DNA of 64,000 nt, from assembly GCA_902537235.1 (NCBI GenBank), contig CACBAO010000002.1, positions 1 through 64,000 of the forward strand, read 5' to 3'. The position numbers and the translations under genes are program-made. Within the stretch, counting starts at the first letter, position 1. The number at the start of each line of letters is the position of its first letter. Positions 25,479-33,971 of this stretch are shown piece by piece. Under the pieces are notes generated by a model. That model was not told the origin of the DNA and ran no database searches. It worked only from the letters and a program-made list of their open reading frames with translations. Source of the stretch: an uncultured Alphaproteobacteria bacterium. GTDB taxonomy: Bacteria > Pseudomonadota > Alphaproteobacteria > Rhodobacterales > Rhodobacteraceae.

Positions 25479-28221
25479 TTCCACGCCCCCCCTCAACCTT
25501 AAGGGGTACGTCCAGATCTAAATATGGTAGTGTTGCTTTTTCCATAATTTCAGTGGCTCTTTTTTGTATTTCATTAATAGTGTCATTCCTAGCTTCAAAT
25601 ATCAGTTCATCATGCACTTGCAATAAAAGGTCGGCGTCTAGTTCGGAACTTTTCAGAAACTCATGTATTTTAATCATAGCTCTTTTAATTATATCCGAGG
25701 CACTACCTTGGATTGGCGCATTTATAGCAGCCCTTTCTGCAAAGCCACCAAGTGGACCCTTTTTTCCTATGTTTGGTAAATGTATTTTTCTATTGAACAA
25801 GGTTGTTACAAAGCCAGAGTTCTTTGCTTTCTCTACGGTAGTGTTCATAAAGTCTCTAATTTCAGGAAATTGTTTGAAATAATTATCTATGAATTCTTGT
25901 GCTTCAGTACGAGTAATTTTAAGATTTTTTGATAGACCAAATGCAGAAATACCGTAAATTATTCCAAAATTTATCGCTTTTGCTTTCCTTCTAAGAGAAC
26001 CATCGACGTCTCTAAGACTTACCTTAAATATTTGGGATGCGGTGCTTGAGTGAATATCGATATTATCTTTAAATGCATTCTTAAGCCCTTTTACGTCAGC
26101 TATGTGAGCTAACAGCCTCAATTCTATTTGGTTATAATCAAGGCTTAATAGCTCCGCTCCATCCTTTGCAACAAAAGCTTCTCTGATTTTTCTACCTTCT
26201 GTATCTCGTATAGGAATATTTTGGAGATTTGGGTCAGAGGATGATAGCCGACCCGTAGATGTGCCGGCAAGATTAAAAGAGGTATGCACTCTACCTGTTA
26301 CATTATTTATATGAAGCATGAGCGAATCTGAATATGTAGATTTCAATTTAGAAATCTTTCTCCATTCAAGCAAGTAAGATGCAATTTCAAATCCTTTCAT
26401 TGATAAATCTTCCAATATATCTGCTCCAGTTTGAAAACCACCTGACTTATTTTTTTTTCCATTTGGTAAATTTAACTTTCCAAAAAGAATTTCACCCAAT
26501 TGTTTTGGTGACGCAATATTAAATTTAACGCCCACTATTGAGAATATTTTATTTTCCAGATCACTTAATTTCTTCTCAAAGAATTGAGACAGCTTTTTTA
26601 GTTGTAGCTTATCTACCTCCACCCCTTTTAGCTCTGCGTCTATTAAAACTGGCACCATCGGCTTATCGATATTTTGATAAACGCTATAAACTGATTTTTT
26701 AATTAGCTCTCTCTTGAAAATTTTCCATGCTCGAAAAGTCATATCAGCATCTTCAGCTGCATAATCTGCCGCTAAACTTATAGGCACATTCTGAAAATTG
26801 AGTTCTTTCTTTCCTGATCCAATTAGATCTTTAAGCTTTATTGTTTCATGATTTAGAAGATCGTTTGCTATTGAGTTCAAACTGTGTCTCTGTTGTCCAC
26901 CATTTATACAGTGTGACATTAACATGGTGTCATCAAAAGAGTTTACTTGACATTTATATTTATCCAAAACCTTGATGTCATATTTTATATTATGCCCAAT
27001 TTTCAATATACTTTTATCGATCAAAAGTGGCTGCAATCTTCTCAAGACTATATCTCTATCTAATTGTTTCTCTTCTAATTCTCTATGTTCAGATTGATCG
27101 GCCTTATGTGCTATCGGTATGTAGCAAGCTTTACCTATCCCAATACAAAGGGAAACGCCTACGATTTCAGCGGATAGAGTATCAAGGGATGTGGTCTCGG
27201 TATCAATTGCAAAAAATTTTTGTTTCAATATTTCTTTGCACCACTTATTTAGATCATATTCAGTTCTAATTACTTCATATTTTTTTGAAGAAATTAATTC
27301 ACTTTGGTCGACTTTGGATGTGTTTGATGAATTCAATTGCTCTAATTGGGACGAGATTCTTTTTGATAATGAATTTAATTCCATTAGTTGTGTGAAAACT
27401 AGTAATTTGTCGAGATTTAACGTTGCTAGTTCAAGATCTCGAAGATTGGTATTAATTTCGACTGTTTTAAGTAAGGTAACGAGCTTTTTTGACAAAATTA
27501 TTTTATCGATATTTTGAGAAATCAAATTCTTTATTCTGTCCTTATCTATTGCCTCATATTTCTCTATCAAGTTTTCTACAGTCTTAAATTCTGAAATCAA
27601 ACTTGAAGCAGTCTTTATGCCGACGCCTGGTACACCTGGCACATTATCTACTTTATCACCAATAAGAGCTTGTACGTCTATAACCTGTTCTGGCGTAACG
27701 CCAAATTTTTCTTTCACTCTTGCAATATCAATGAAAGTATTTTTTATAGGGTCGTACATTTTTATGTCGTCTGTAACAAGTTGCATTAAATCTTTGTCTG
27801 ATGAAAAGATTGTTACAATGGCACCTTCCTCAGCTGCGTTCTTAGCTAGAGTTGCAATTATGTCGTCAGCTTCATACCCCTTCTTGTCAATTGCTAAAAA
27901 ACCAAATGCTTCGGTGGCGTCTCTTATCAACTGAAATTGAGGCACTAAATCATCTGGGGGAGGGGGTCTATTCGCTTTGTAATCTTTATAAATATCCGAT
28001 CTAAATGTCTTCTCTTTATGGTCAAATACGACTGCAATATGGGTTGCTTTGAATTCTTTAAGCTCACTTATCAATTTAAAGAGCATATTACAAAAACCTG
28101 AAACCGCTCCTGTTGGTGTTCCGTCTGACTTTGTTAGAGGTGGAAGAGCATGGTAAGCTCTAAATATAAATCCTGACCCATCTACTAAAATGAGATGTTT
28201 CCTAGAGTTAAGATCATTCAC
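25456..28221 (-). CDS. polA: DNA polymerase I
   Basis: A 921-residue three-domain enzyme. The 5' nuclease covers about 8-290 (LILVDGSGFIFRAYHALPP, GYEADDIIATLA, GDKVDNVPGVPGVG). The 3'-5' proofreading exonuclease covers about 330-510 and keeps its acidic residues (FAIDTETTSL, AAEDADMTF). The polymerase has motif A SLDYNQIELR, motif B RRKAKAINFGIIYG and motif C QVHDELIFEA. It fills gaps and removes RNA primers. Proofreading looks active, unlike in several bacteria. It stands alone, convergent with the CinA-like gene and 3 bases after the zf-CHCC gene, with which it could share a transcript. Confidence 0.97.
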   Translation of the reverse strand: MNDLNSRKHLILVDGSGFIFRAYHALPPLTKSDGTPTGAVSGFCNMLFKLISELKEFKATHIAVVFDHKEKTFRSDIYKDYKANRPPPPDDLVPQFQLIRDATEAFGFLAIDKKGYEADDIIATLAKNAAEEGAIVTIFSSDKDLMQLVTDDIKMYDPIKNTFIDIARVKEKFGVTPEQVIDVQALIGDKVDNVPGVPGVGIKTASSLISEFKTVENLIEKYEAIDKDRIKNLISQNIDKIILSKKLVTLLKTVEINTNLRDLELATLNLDKLLVFTQLMELNSLSKRISSQLEQLNSSNTSKVDQSELISSKKYEVIRTEYDLNKWCKEILKQKFFAIDTETTSLDTLSAEIVGVSLCIGIGKACYIPIAHKADQSEHRELEEKQLDRDIVLRRLQPLLIDKSILKIGHNIKYDIKVLDKYKCQVNSFDDTMLMSHCINGGQQRHSLNSIANDLLNHETIKLKDLIGSGKKELNFQNVPISLAADYAAEDADMTFRAWKIFKRELIKKSVYSVYQNIDKPMVPVLIDAELKGVEVDKLQLKKLSQFFEKKLSDLENKIFSIVGVKFNIASPKQLGEILFGKLNLPNGKKNKSGGFQTGADILEDLSMKGFEIASYLLEWRKISKLKSTYSDSLMLHINNVTGRVHTSFNLAGTSTGRLSSSDPNLQNIPIRDTEGRKIREAFVAKDGAELLSLDYNQIELRLLAHIADVKGLKNAFKDNIDIHSSTASQIFKVSLRDVDGSLRRKAKAINFGIIYGISAFGLSKNLKITRTEAQEFIDNYFKQFPEIRDFMNTTVEKAKNSGFVTTLFNRKIHLPNIGKKGPLGGFAERAAINAPIQGSASDIIKRAMIKIHEFLKSSELDADLLLQVHDELIFEARNDTINEIQKRATEIMEKATLPYLDLDVPLKVEGGRGINWSVAH

Positions 28222-28224
28222 AAT

Positions 28225-28392
28225 CTAGTCCTTCGGTGGTTGATAGGAGAACCTTCGCTCGCAGTAAGGGCAGTCTATAAAATTCTCCGTCTCTTTTATT
28301 TTTAGCCATACTTTTGGGTGATTGCTTCCTTTGCTATCATCTCCATTACATGATACAACAATTTTATTTGTGATTATAACTTCTTTCGACAT
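28225..28392 (-). CDS. Zinc-finger domain-containing protein (zf-CHCC, NDUFS6-like)
   Basis: A 55-residue protein beginning at the ATG at 28392. A longer in-frame reading exists but its extra 47 residues run back through the promoter region and do not resemble the family. It has Cys at ~16 (VSCNGDD), a His (NHPKVWL) and a CPYCERRF pair, which gives the C-H-C-C zinc site shared with the NDUFS6 subunit of respiratory complex I. The aromatic/Gln/Pro tail FSYQPP also fits. In alphaproteobacteria it is a common small conserved gene with a proposed complex I role. It diverges from the ABC ATPase gene. Confidence 0.85.
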   Translation of the reverse strand: MSKEVIITNKIVVSCNGDDSKGSNHPKVWLKIKETENFIDCPYCERRFSYQPPKD

Positions 28393-28448
28393 AACAGAAT
28401 AAATAACATATTTTATGTTTAATACTAATATAAAAGTGATTATTAAAT

Positions 28449-29396
28449 ATGATGAGAACAGAATTAACAGAGCTTGGTCTGGAGGTTCAAAACTTACAGA
28501 AGGTTTATAAAAGTAATGATGGAAGTGAGCCAATTGTTGCTCTTAAAAATTTAAACTTACAAGTAAAAAAAGGATCCTTTTTCGGGCTTTTAGGACCGAA
28601 TGGTGCGGGTAAGTCAACTCTGATAAATATCTTAGCTGGTCTGGTAATTAAAACGTCTGGAATAGTGAAAATAGGAAGTATTAACCAAGACATTAATGTC
28701 AGAGAATTTAAAAGAAGTATTGGAGTTGTTCCCCAAGAAACAAATTTTGATCCATTTTTGACACCCTATGAGAGTCTCGATATACAAGCAGGTCTCTACG
28801 GTGTTAGAAAATCAGAAAGAAAGATTACTCAAATATTAAAAAACCTTGGATTAGAATCAAAAGCCAATGCTTATATGCGATCTCTCTCTGGTGGAATGAG
28901 ACGGAGGTTACTTATTGGTAAAGCGCTTGTCCACTCACCAGAAGTAGTGATCTTAGATGAACCAACGGCTGGTGTTGATATTGAGCTCAGAGAGATGTTA
29001 TGGAACTATTTGAAGAATTTAAATGCTAAGGGAACAACCATTATCTTAACTACTCATTATCTAGAAGAAGCCGAGGCACTTTGCGAGAGAATTGCTATAC
29101 TAAACGAGGGCGGGTTAATTGCGTGTAATGACACTATTGACCTGTTAGATAAGGTGAATTTGAAAGTTATAAATATTAGATATAGTAATTCGCACATTAA
29201 GAAGGTCAATCTTCCCAAGAAAGCAAGTTTAAAGGAAAATAAAAATAAAAAATTATCTATATCTTATGATAGAAATGAAATAAAAACCGATCAATTGCTT
29301 GATTGTTTAAGATCTCAAGGGGTAGAAATATTGGATCTATCAACAGAAGAAGCTGATTTAGCTGATGTTTTTAGGTTATTAACTAAAAGTAATTAG
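28449..29396 (+). CDS. ABC transporter ATP-binding protein (ABC-2/YadG type), orphan
   Basis: A 315-residue ATPase with Walker A GPNGAGKST (49-57), Q-loop VVPQETNFD, signature RSLSGGMRRRL, Walker B VVILDEPTAGVD and the H-loop His in LTTHYLEEAE. The ~90-residue C-terminal extension is typical of ATPases that drive ABC-2 exporters (YadGH, NodI-like). No permease gene is next to it: the neighbour downstream is a - strand kinase 3 bases away. The partner must lie elsewhere. The substrate is unknown. Confidence 0.88.
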   Translation: MMRTELTELGLEVQNLQKVYKSNDGSEPIVALKNLNLQVKKGSFFGLLGPNGAGKSTLINILAGLVIKTSGIVKIGSINQDINVREFKRSIGVVPQETNFDPFLTPYESLDIQAGLYGVRKSERKITQILKNLGLESKANAYMRSLSGGMRRRLLIGKALVHSPEVVILDEPTAGVDIELREMLWNYLKNLNAKGTTIILTTHYLEEAEALCERIAILNEGGLIACNDTIDLLDKVNLKVINIRYSNSHIKKVNLPKKASLKENKNKKLSISYDRNEIKTDQLLDCLRSQGVEILDLSTEEADLADVFRLLTKSN

Positions 29397-29399
29397 CTA

Positions 29400-30389
29400 C
29401 TAACGCACAATAAAGTCATTTAGACTTTTTTCAATCCTAGGGCCATAAACTTTCAGTACTTCACCTGCTATCGAATTTCCGAAAGTAGCACAATCCTTTA
29501 AAGTAAAATTTTTTGAAAGGCCGTATAAGAAACCTGCAGCAAAGTTATCTCCAGCTCCGGTTGTATCAACCACTGTTACCTGTTTTGTAGAAATTTTTGT
29601 TATAGTTGATTCATGAAATAAATAAGCGCCCTTTTCTGCACAGGTACAGGCCAAACAGCTTATGTTTTTTGCAATTAAATTCTGAGCCATATGAATATCT
29701 TTGATTTGGTATAGTGATTTAAGTTCTTCCTCATTGCAAAACACTATGTCTGCTGATGTATTCAAAAGATTAATAAAATCAGATCTATGTCGATCTACAC
29801 AAAAGCTATCAGAAAGTGTAATTGCAATTTTCGTTTTATTTTTTCTAGCAATTTCTATAGCTTTATAAAAAGCTTCTTTGCTTTTTTGCCCATCAAATCG
29901 ATATCCTTCAAGATATAGCCAATCACTTTGTGCTATCAGCTCTTCATCAATATCAATTTCCGTGAGAAATTCCGTTGCGCCAAGATAAGTATTCATTGTT
30001 CTTTCTTTATCTGGGGTGATCAAAACAATGCATTTTCCAGTTGCCTCTGTATTATTCTTTTCCAGAAATTCTGTATTATAAAATATCGAGTTATCTAGCA
30101 CATCTTTTTTGAACAACTTTCCTTTTGGGTCATTTGCTATTTTACCAATATAACCAGTATTTAAACCCAGCTTAGCGAGCGTTGAGATTGTATTTGCGGC
30201 TGATCCACCAGCAGTCTCTTTGATTGGTTGAACTAATTTTAAAATATAATTTGATCTTTCCCTAGATACTAGATTCATAGCACCTTTCGAAATTGATTCT
30301 TTTATAAGCAATTGATCGGGAACTTCACACAACACGTCTAGCATTGCGTTCCCTATGGCTGTTACGCTATATTTTTTTTTATTTATCAT
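29400..30389 (-). CDS. PfkB-family carbohydrate kinase, adenosine kinase-like
   Basis: A 329-residue ribokinase-fold enzyme with the N-terminal GGSAANT motif (61-67) and the C-terminal DTTGAGDNFAAGF signature, whose Asp281 is the catalytic base. The start, VTAIGNAMLDVLCEV, and the KGAMNLV and GRCIVL-type GKCIVLITPDKERTMNTYLGA segments resemble the proteins annotated as adenosine kinases in alphaproteobacteria. It would phosphorylate a nucleoside or sugar in the cytoplasm. The 64 bases to the atpF end contain no obvious terminator. A link to the nucleoside-type importer at 55.9-60.5 kb is possible but not shown by the sequence. Confidence 0.8.
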   Translation of the reverse strand: MINKKKYSVTAIGNAMLDVLCEVPDQLLIKESISKGAMNLVSRERSNYILKLVQPIKETAGGSAANTISTLAKLGLNTGYIGKIANDPKGKLFKKDVLDNSIFYNTEFLEKNNTEATGKCIVLITPDKERTMNTYLGATEFLTEIDIDEELIAQSDWLYLEGYRFDGQKSKEAFYKAIEIARKNKTKIAITLSDSFCVDRHRSDFINLLNTSADIVFCNEEELKSLYQIKDIHMAQNLIAKNISCLACTCAEKGAYLFHESTITKISTKQVTVVDTTGAGDNFAAGFLYGLSKNFTLKDCATFGNSIAGEVLKVYGPRIEKSLNDFIVR

Positions 30390-30453
30390 TTCGACGTTTC
30401 TTAAAGTACGCTAAGGATGATTTGTGTTCCGCAAGGTGCGTGATTAACCAACA

Positions 30454-31056
30454 TTAACCGTAAACTTGCTTTAGACCTTTTTCGACTGAATTCATGGAAG
30501 TATCAAGGTGCTTATTGTAATCTTTTACTGACAGGCTTTCAGATAATTTTACTCGGACTTTTTCTATGCTTAAATCTATGGCACGCCTCTCTATCTCCTC
30601 AAGTATTTTTCTCTCACTTGATTTTACCTGACCTTCAGCCGAATTAAGTTTATTTTTCATCAATTCTTCAATATATTTTTTTGCTTTATCTTCCTCCTCT
30701 ACCGCTCGATCTTTTGTGCTGGCGATCATCTTTTCAATTGATTCGCTAGTTTTTATATGATCAGCTTCAATTGAAGAAAGTATTTTCTTTGCCTCTTCCA
30801 ATATTTCGCTTGCTCGCTGGATTTCATCTTGAATATCATTAGACCTCTTATCTAAGAAAGTAGCGATAATAGAAGGAACCTTGAAATAGACCAAAACACC
30901 TATAAATAATAAAAAGGAAATTAAAACAACAAAGTCTGTATTATCTAAACTAAACATTTTTTTTGAGCCGGCAGCATAAGATGCTTTGAATGAAGTAGTC
31001 AAAACAACAAGTGTTAGCACAAAAGATTTAAGGTTTAAGATAGTTTCTTTAAGCAA
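30454..31056 (-). CDS. atpF: ATP synthase Fo subunit b
   Basis: A 200-residue peripheral-stalk subunit. The core starts MFSLDNTDFVVLISFLLFIGVLVYFKVP at about residue 34: one membrane helix and then a long charged coiled coil to the end. The first ~30 residues look like an added signal-type hydrophobic stretch ending SYA, which is longer than the usual ~160-residue alphaproteobacterial b. A shorter start at residue 34 is an alternative. It is the last gene of the Fo operon, 5 bases after the b' gene. The F1 genes are not in the window, as is usual for the class. Confidence 0.92.
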   Translation of the reverse strand: MLKETILNLKSFVLTLVVLTTSFKASYAAGSKKMFSLDNTDFVVLISFLLFIGVLVYFKVPSIIATFLDKRSNDIQDEIQRASEILEEAKKILSSIEADHIKTSESIEKMIASTKDRAVEEEDKAKKYIEELMKNKLNSAEGQVKSSERKILEEIERRAIDLSIEKVRVKLSESLSVKDYNKHLDTSMNSVEKGLKQVYG

Positions 31057-31061
31057 TTTGT

Positions 31062-31538
31062 TTAACCCTGCTTTTCACTTGTAATCTTTTTTATTATATC
31101 AGATGCTAATTCTTCCGATATCTTTTCAATCGCTATCTCTGAACCATCTCTAAGCTCTTTCAACCTGCCTTCTGCTTCACTTATAAGTTGAGAAGTGGCT
31201 ACCTTACTATCTTCCAGGGCTGAGGCCATTTGTTCTTTGATATTAAGTCCGCTGGTTTTCATAATTTCATCACATTGTGATTTAGCGTTTTGGAGCTCTT
31301 CTTCAATTTTTTTCTCTATCTCGTCCACTCTTAACCTAATTTCTTCAGCTTTTGCTATATTTCCGTCTATAATCTTTCTTCGATTTGCGAAAATATCTTC
31401 CATCCTTGGAATAATAAAAAATTTTACAATAGCAAATAAAACAACACAGAAAACCGCCAACCAAAATATTTGGTTGGGGAAGGTGGAGAAATCCAATTGT
31501 GGCATCCCCACCGCGCTATTATCAGAAGTCGAAGCCAT
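31062..31538 (-). CDS. atpF': ATP synthase Fo subunit b'
   Basis: A 158-residue second stalk subunit. It has a single membrane helix (about 21-42, NQIFWLAVFCVVLFAIVKFFIIPRM) followed by a charged coiled coil. PQLDFSTFPNQIFWL is the recognisable b' start. Alphaproteobacteria and photosynthetic lineages use a b/b' heterodimer rather than two b subunits. It lies between atpE (17 bases) and atpF (5 bases). Confidence 0.93.
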   Translation of the reverse strand: MASTSDNSAVGMPQLDFSTFPNQIFWLAVFCVVLFAIVKFFIIPRMEDIFANRRKIIDGNIAKAEEIRLRVDEIEKKIEEELQNAKSQCDEIMKTSGLNIKEQMASALEDSKVATSQLISEAEGRLKELRDGSEIAIEKISEELASDIIKKITSEKQG

Positions 31539-31555
31539 TAAATTTAATAATAAAA

Positions 31556-31795
31556 TTACATTGCGTACATTAATAGTAAAGCTACCAGAAAGCTAAAAAT
31601 CCCTAGAGCTTCTGCAAATGCAATACCTATAAACATTGTGGCTGTCTGACCGGAAGCAGCACTTGGGTTTCTTAAAGCTCCTGAAAGGAAGTTTCCTACT
31701 ACGTGCCCAACTCCAATCGCCGCTCCACCCATGCCGGTACAGGCTAGACCTGCTCCTATAAGCTTTCCCATTTCTACTAAATTTCCATCAACCAT
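31556..31795 (-). CDS. atpE: ATP synthase Fo subunit c
   Basis: A 79-residue hairpin of two membrane helices joined by the polar RNP loop (42-44). The proton-binding carboxylate is Glu62 (GIAFAEALG). The surrounding residues lack the Gln/Thr sodium ligands, pointing to proton coupling. It forms the rotating c-ring of Fo. It lies between atpB (23 bases) and the b' gene. Confidence 0.96.
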   Translation of the reverse strand: MVDGNLVEMGKLIGAGLACTGMGGAAIGVGHVVGNFLSGALRNPSAASGQTATMFIGIAFAEALGIFSFLVALLLMYAM

Positions 31796-31818
31796 AATAT
31801 TGCTCCTTTATAAAATTA

Positions 31819-32562
31819 TCAGTGACCTGGATGCAAGGCATCATTCAGGTAAACACAAGTTAATATAGTAAAGACATATGCTTGTATCACTACAACAAGC
31901 ATTTCGAGTCCGTAAACTGCTGTAATTGCGAATATAGGTGCAATTGCCCCTAATCCTAAGGCTCCAGCAAACCCCGCGAATACCTTTATAACTGCATGTC
32001 CAGCCATCATATTACCGGCAAGCCTGATAGAATGACTTACAGGTCTCACAAAATAAGATATAACTTCTATGATTAACAAAATTGGTCTCAAGGCTAAAGG
32101 GGCACTGCTTATCCAAAAAAGACTCAAAAACCCAAAACCGTTCTTAATAAAACCGATTGCGGTAACCGTTATAAAAACAGAGAGGGCAAGAAATCCAGTT
32201 ACAGCAATATGGCTGGTATAGGTAAAACTGTAGGGTAATAGACCTAGTACGTTACCGAACAATATTAAAATAAATAGAGTAAATATATAGGGAAAGTATC
32301 TCAAGCCTTCTTGACCTGCTATATCGATGATCATATCCCTTATAAAAAAATACATAAGTTCAGCAATAGACTGCAGTCTTCCTGGAACTAACTGATGCTT
32401 TCGAGACCCATATATAAAGACGAAAGAAATGCATGCCAGACTTATAAGCATCCATAAGGCTTGGTTTGTAAAGGAATACCATTCCAAGCTTTCTCCCGTC
32501 AAAATCGGGTCTATAATAAACTGATCCATTGGATGGATATTAAAAGCTGATTGTTTTTGCAT
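31819..32562 (-). CDS. atpB: ATP synthase Fo subunit a
   Basis: A 247-residue membrane subunit with the half-channels for protons. The essential Arg is in [14 protein letters not shown], and the last helix shows [24 protein letters not shown]. The N-terminus [11 protein letters not shown] is characteristic of alphaproteobacterial subunit a. It follows atpI by 14 bases and precedes atpE. Confidence 0.96.
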   Translation of the reverse strand: MQKQSAFNIHPMDQFIIDPILTGESLEWYSFTNQALWMLISLACISFVFIYGSRKHQLVPGRLQSIAELMYFFIRDMIIDIAGQEGLRYFPYIFTLFILILFGNVLGLLPYSFTYTSHIAVTGFLALSVFITVTAIGFIKNGFGFLSLFWISSAPLALRPILLIIEVISYFVRPVSHSIRLAGNMMAGHAVIKVFAGFAGALGLGAIAPIFAITAVYGLEMLVVVIQAYVFTILTCVYLNDALHPGH

Positions 32563-32576
32563 CTGTTTATATTTTA

Positions 32577-32888
32577 TTAGTTATTTGTTTCATTCATTTT
32601 TTTTGCTGTAGCTATCATAGTTTTAACTCCAGCCATAAAGCCCAAAAGCGAAAATACGATTAAAAATAGAGGTTCGCTCCCTATAATGTGATCAAGTGCC
32701 ATTCCCAAACTTACACCTATTAGCATCCCCGTCACAAGCTCAATAACCATTCTCCACCCATCATTCTTAACTTTCAGTTGTTTTGGCCGATTTTTCTCTT
32801 TTTTTTGCTTAAACTCCTCCATTTTTATATCCAGGTTACGCAAACTAGTTTTTTTGGAGAATTCTTCCATTATAAATTTCTTAGTCAT
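32577..32888 (-). CDS. atpI: AtpI/AtpZ family Fo assembly protein
   Basis: A 103-residue protein with a charged N-terminus of about 45 residues and two membrane helices ([23 protein letters not shown] and [18 protein letters not shown]). AtpI helps c-ring assembly and perhaps Mg/Ca supply. It is the first gene of the Fo operon. The upstream 57 bases, between it and a lytic transglycosylase gene on the same strand, should hold the promoter, but I see no convincing hexamers. Confidence 0.85.
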   Translation of the reverse strand: MTKKFIMEEFSKKTSLRNLDIKMEEFKQKKEKNRPKQLKVKNDGWRMVIELVTGMLIGVSLGMALDHIIGSEPLFLIVFSLLGFMAGVKTMIATAKKMNETNN

Positions 32889-32945
32889 CCTTAACTAGAA
32901 GAACGTTATAAACACATAGAAGTCTAGTCAACCCTAATTTGAGAG

Positions 32946-33521
32946 CTATAAGCATTTTTTAAGTTGTCTATCAAACACTTTTTTATTAATTGCTGTTTTC
33001 CTAGCAACTTCTAATAGACCCTTTTTACTTTTGTATGCCCCTGTCTTAAATCCTGCTTGACCTTGGTGATACGCAAGATATTGGAGATATGCATTACTCT
33101 TAGCTATTCCTAGAGTCCGATTAGTCTTGTCCACATACCATCCAATAAAATTTGTTGAATGCTTGAAATTGGATCTTCTATGATATCTATTTCCAGTACT
33201 TTTCTTATATTCTTTCCACGTTCCATCCAGTGCTTGAGAGTATCCATATGCTGAGGAAATTCTGCCTGAAGGGATTAATCCAAATATATACTTTCTTTGA
33301 GTACGAGCGGTTGGTCTGAAATTAGATTCAGTTTTTATAAACGCAAGCTGCATTCCTGGGCTGATACCCCATTTTCTTTCGGTTTTCTTTAATGCAGACC
33401 TCCAGCTTTTTTTTTGTTTTATTATTGAGCATGCGTCCCCTTGATTTTTTGGAACAACGACACAACCAGAGATGATTGTGTAATTAATCAGTATAAAAAT
33501 TAAAAAAGTTTTTTTTAACAT
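32946..33521 (-). CDS. Lytic murein transglycosylase lipoprotein (SLT domain)
   Basis: A 191-residue lipoprotein with lipobox ISGC (Cys20). A transglycosylase SLT domain starts at about residue 45. The catalytic Glu is Glu65 (AFIKTESNF), with SAYGYSQALDGTW and YLAYHQGQAGF as the other family motifs. It cleaves peptidoglycan with formation of 1,6-anhydro ends, on the periplasmic face of the outer membrane. It stands alone between the Fo operon and the divergent hspQ. Confidence 0.9.
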   Translation of the reverse strand: MLKKTFLIFILINYTIISGCVVVPKNQGDACSIIKQKKSWRSALKKTERKWGISPGMQLAFIKTESNFRPTARTQRKYIFGLIPSGRISSAYGYSQALDGTWKEYKKSTGNRYHRRSNFKHSTNFIGWYVDKTNRTLGIAKSNAYLQYLAYHQGQAGFKTGAYKSKKGLLEVARKTAINKKVFDRQLKKCL

Positions 33522-33637
33522 AGAAAGTTATTGTATTTAGATCGCTAGTTAATTTACTATTTAGCTATTATAGGCCTTGTATCTTTTTTAAATTCGATTA
33601 TTTAAATGTCAAAGGTTTTGATCTAGAAGGAAGACAG

Positions 33638-33964
33638 ATGTTAAATAGAAATGCAAAATTCTCTATTGGGGAAGTAGTAAAGCATCGTATCCATCCCTTT
33701 AGGGGAGTTATATTTGACGTAGATCCTACTTTTGATAATACAGAAGAGTGGTGGAATTCTATCCCAGAAAGCTATAGACCTAAAAAAGATCAACCTTTTT
33801 ATCATTTGTTAGCTGAAAACGATTCAAGTTACTATATTGCTTATGTGTCGGAGCAAAATTTACTCTACGATGATAGTGGAGAGCCAATAGGACATCCTGA
33901 AGTAAAACAAATATTTGGCAGCTTGTCAGAGGGGCGATATCTTTTATCAGATATTATGCATTAA
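33638..33964 (+). CDS. hspQ: Heat shock protein HspQ
   Basis: A 108-residue protein of the HspQ/hemimethylated-DNA-binding family. It shows FSIGEVVKHRIHPFRGVIFDVDP, EWWNSIP, QPFYHLLAE and YVSEQNLL. In Escherichia HspQ is a specificity factor for Lon protease. A Shine-Dalgarno GAAGGAAGA lies before the ATG. A CTTG at 33576-33579 in the upstream gap recalls the -35 of heat-shock (sigma-32) promoters, but I could not pair it with a good -10. It ends 7 bases from the convergent gamma-glutamyltransferase gene. Confidence 0.93.
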   Translation: MLNRNAKFSIGEVVKHRIHPFRGVIFDVDPTFDNTEEWWNSIPESYRPKKDQPFYHLLAENDSSYYIAYVSEQNLLYDDSGEPIGHPEVKQIFGSLSEGRYLLSDIMH

Positions 33965-33971
33965 GGAATAA

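Noticed and set aside
28393-28533. Longer reading of the zf-CHCC protein with a hydrophobic N-terminus
   Set aside because: The extension runs through the shared promoter region and into the divergent ABC ATPase gene, and the family protein starts at the later ATG.
33541-33637. A sigma-32 heat-shock promoter before hspQ (CTTG at 33576)
   Set aside because: No matching -10 element at the right distance; a single 4-base match is not evidence.
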